Source: Planctomycetota bacterium (GTDB taxonomy: Bacteria; Planctomycetota; Phycisphaerae; Phycisphaerales; UBA1924). From it: a stretch of DNA of 12,465 nucleotides. Shown here one piece after another: positions 11,922-12,465 of this stretch (its first letter is position 1; every line of letters begins with the position of its first letter). A model generated the notes under the pieces. It saw only the letters and a program-made list of their open reading frames with translations. It was not told the origin of the DNA and made no database searches. The translations under genes and the position numbers were made by a program. Location: NCBI GenBank assembly GCA_023429345.1, contig JAEYVB010000414.1:1-12465 (forward strand). The letters are read 5' to 3'.

Positions 11922-12465
11922 GCCCAAGAGTATCGGCCCGAGCCCCCCGCGCGGACGAAATCGTGCGATCCCTCGCGGATGCCCGCAGGCCCTGCGCCCC
12001 CAGCCGCGTGCGCATCGTCCGCACCGCTTCCTCGCTGGAGTCGATGAGGATGTATCCCCGCCCCAACTCGGCCGCGGCCGCCCCCGTGGTGCCCGACCCC
12101 GCGAAGAAGTCCAGAACGACATCCCCGGGGCTGGAGTGAACGGCCACGATCCGCCGCAGGATGCCCAGGGGCTTCTGGGTTGGGTAACCGGTCTTTTCGC
12201 GGCCGTTCGTCGGGACGATGGTGTGCCACCACACGTCCGTCGGCGTCTTGCCCCGGGCGGCCTTTTCCGGACCGACCAGGCCGGGGGCCATGTAGGGGAT
12301 GCGGTCGATGGCGTCGTAGTTGAAGATGTAGTTCCCGGGGTCCATCGCGTACCAGAGGATGGTGTCGTGCTTGGCGGGCCAGCGGTCCTTGGGGCGGCCG
12401 CCGTAGTCGTACGCCCAGATGATCTCGTTTAGGAACCGCTCCCGCCCAAGCAGCCGATCCAGCGC
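11884..12465 (-). CDS. Site-specific DNA methyltransferase (N4/N6, beta-class order), N-terminus beyond window
   Basis: The last 193 residues are visible; the gene runs off the right edge. Seen in the visible fragment: FLNEIIWAYDYGGRPKDRWPAKHDTILWYA (about 11-40, described in parts: 'NEIIW', 'HDTIL'), TGYPTQKP at 92-99 and the AdoMet-binding motif I DFFAGSGTTG at about 119-128, followed by GYILIDSSEEAV. A 'QKP' then 'FxGSGTT' arrangement near the C-terminus is typical of beta-class enzymes, in which the catalytic DPPY motif lies N-terminal and so outside this window. These enzymes methylate adenine N6 or cytosine N4 at a short specific sequence. No restriction endonuclease is visible within the window; what lies to the right is unknown. 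After the conserved part there is an Arg/Ala/Pro-rich tail of about 45 residues, the end of which overlaps the aminotransferase start by 38 nt. The enzyme class is firm; specificity cannot be read from this fragment. Confidence 0.92.
   Translation of the reverse strand, partial: ALDRLLGRERFLNEIIWAYDYGGRPKDRWPAKHDTILWYAMDPGNYIFNYDAIDRIPYMAPGLVGPEKAARGKTPTDVWWHTIVPTNGREKTGYPTQKPLGILRRIVAVHSSPGDVVLDFFAGSGTTGAAAAELGRGYILIDSSEEAVRTMRTRLGAQGLRASARDRTISSARGARADTLGRDRPPERPTTSP

Overview
The window is a gene-dense, very GC-rich stretch of bacterial chromosome. Several protein types here are ones I associate with Planctomycetota, possibly the Phycisphaerae side: a YdjY-domain lipoprotein, a PGPGW-type membrane protein, paired large proteins with a pseudopilin-G-like C-terminus, and genes with GTG starts and weak Shine-Dalgarno sites. 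That placement is inferred from gene content only. No rRNA, tRNA, CRISPR array, transposase, integrase, phage gene or recognisable defence cluster was seen. Almost everything is on the minus strand and reads from high to low coordinates; one gene is on the plus strand.

Right block (12465 to 8788, minus strand): the C-terminal part of a beta-class DNA methyltransferase runs off the right edge. It overlaps the start of a class IV aminotransferase resembling D-amino-acid transaminase. Next come murD (12 nt on) and a YdjY-domain lipoprotein (11 nt on). The spacing suggests one operon. The aminotransferase plus MurD pair makes biochemical sense, because D-glutamate is the substrate of MurD. The aminotransferase lacks the classical Arg/His carboxylate-binding pair of Bacillus D-amino-acid transaminase.

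Middle (8782 to 7598): a plus-strand zinc-type MDR oxidoreductase converges on the lipoprotein gene with 5 nt between the stop codons. Its own upstream region is a G-rich tract (G-quadruplex potential) followed by a TATATT box so close to the ATG that a leaderless mRNA is possible.

Left block (7597 to 1, minus strand): a PGPGW-like membrane protein whose 3' end is a 21-bp tandem repeat array; panB interrupted by an in-frame amber codon; an HtrA/Deg-type periplasmic serine protease with two PDZ domains; two tandem paralogues of unknown function; and a beta-CASP metallo-beta-lactamase-fold ribonuclease running off the left edge. Gaps are 39 to 106 nt, so this may be one long transcription unit or several.

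I found no clear, self-contained novel system. The most promising observations are the repeat array with an 8-bp palindrome every 21 bp, the amber codon in panB followed two codons later by ATG, the aminotransferase/MurD pairing with an altered substrate motif, and the duplicated gene pair with a shared leader. No intergenic stretch exceeds 300 bases.
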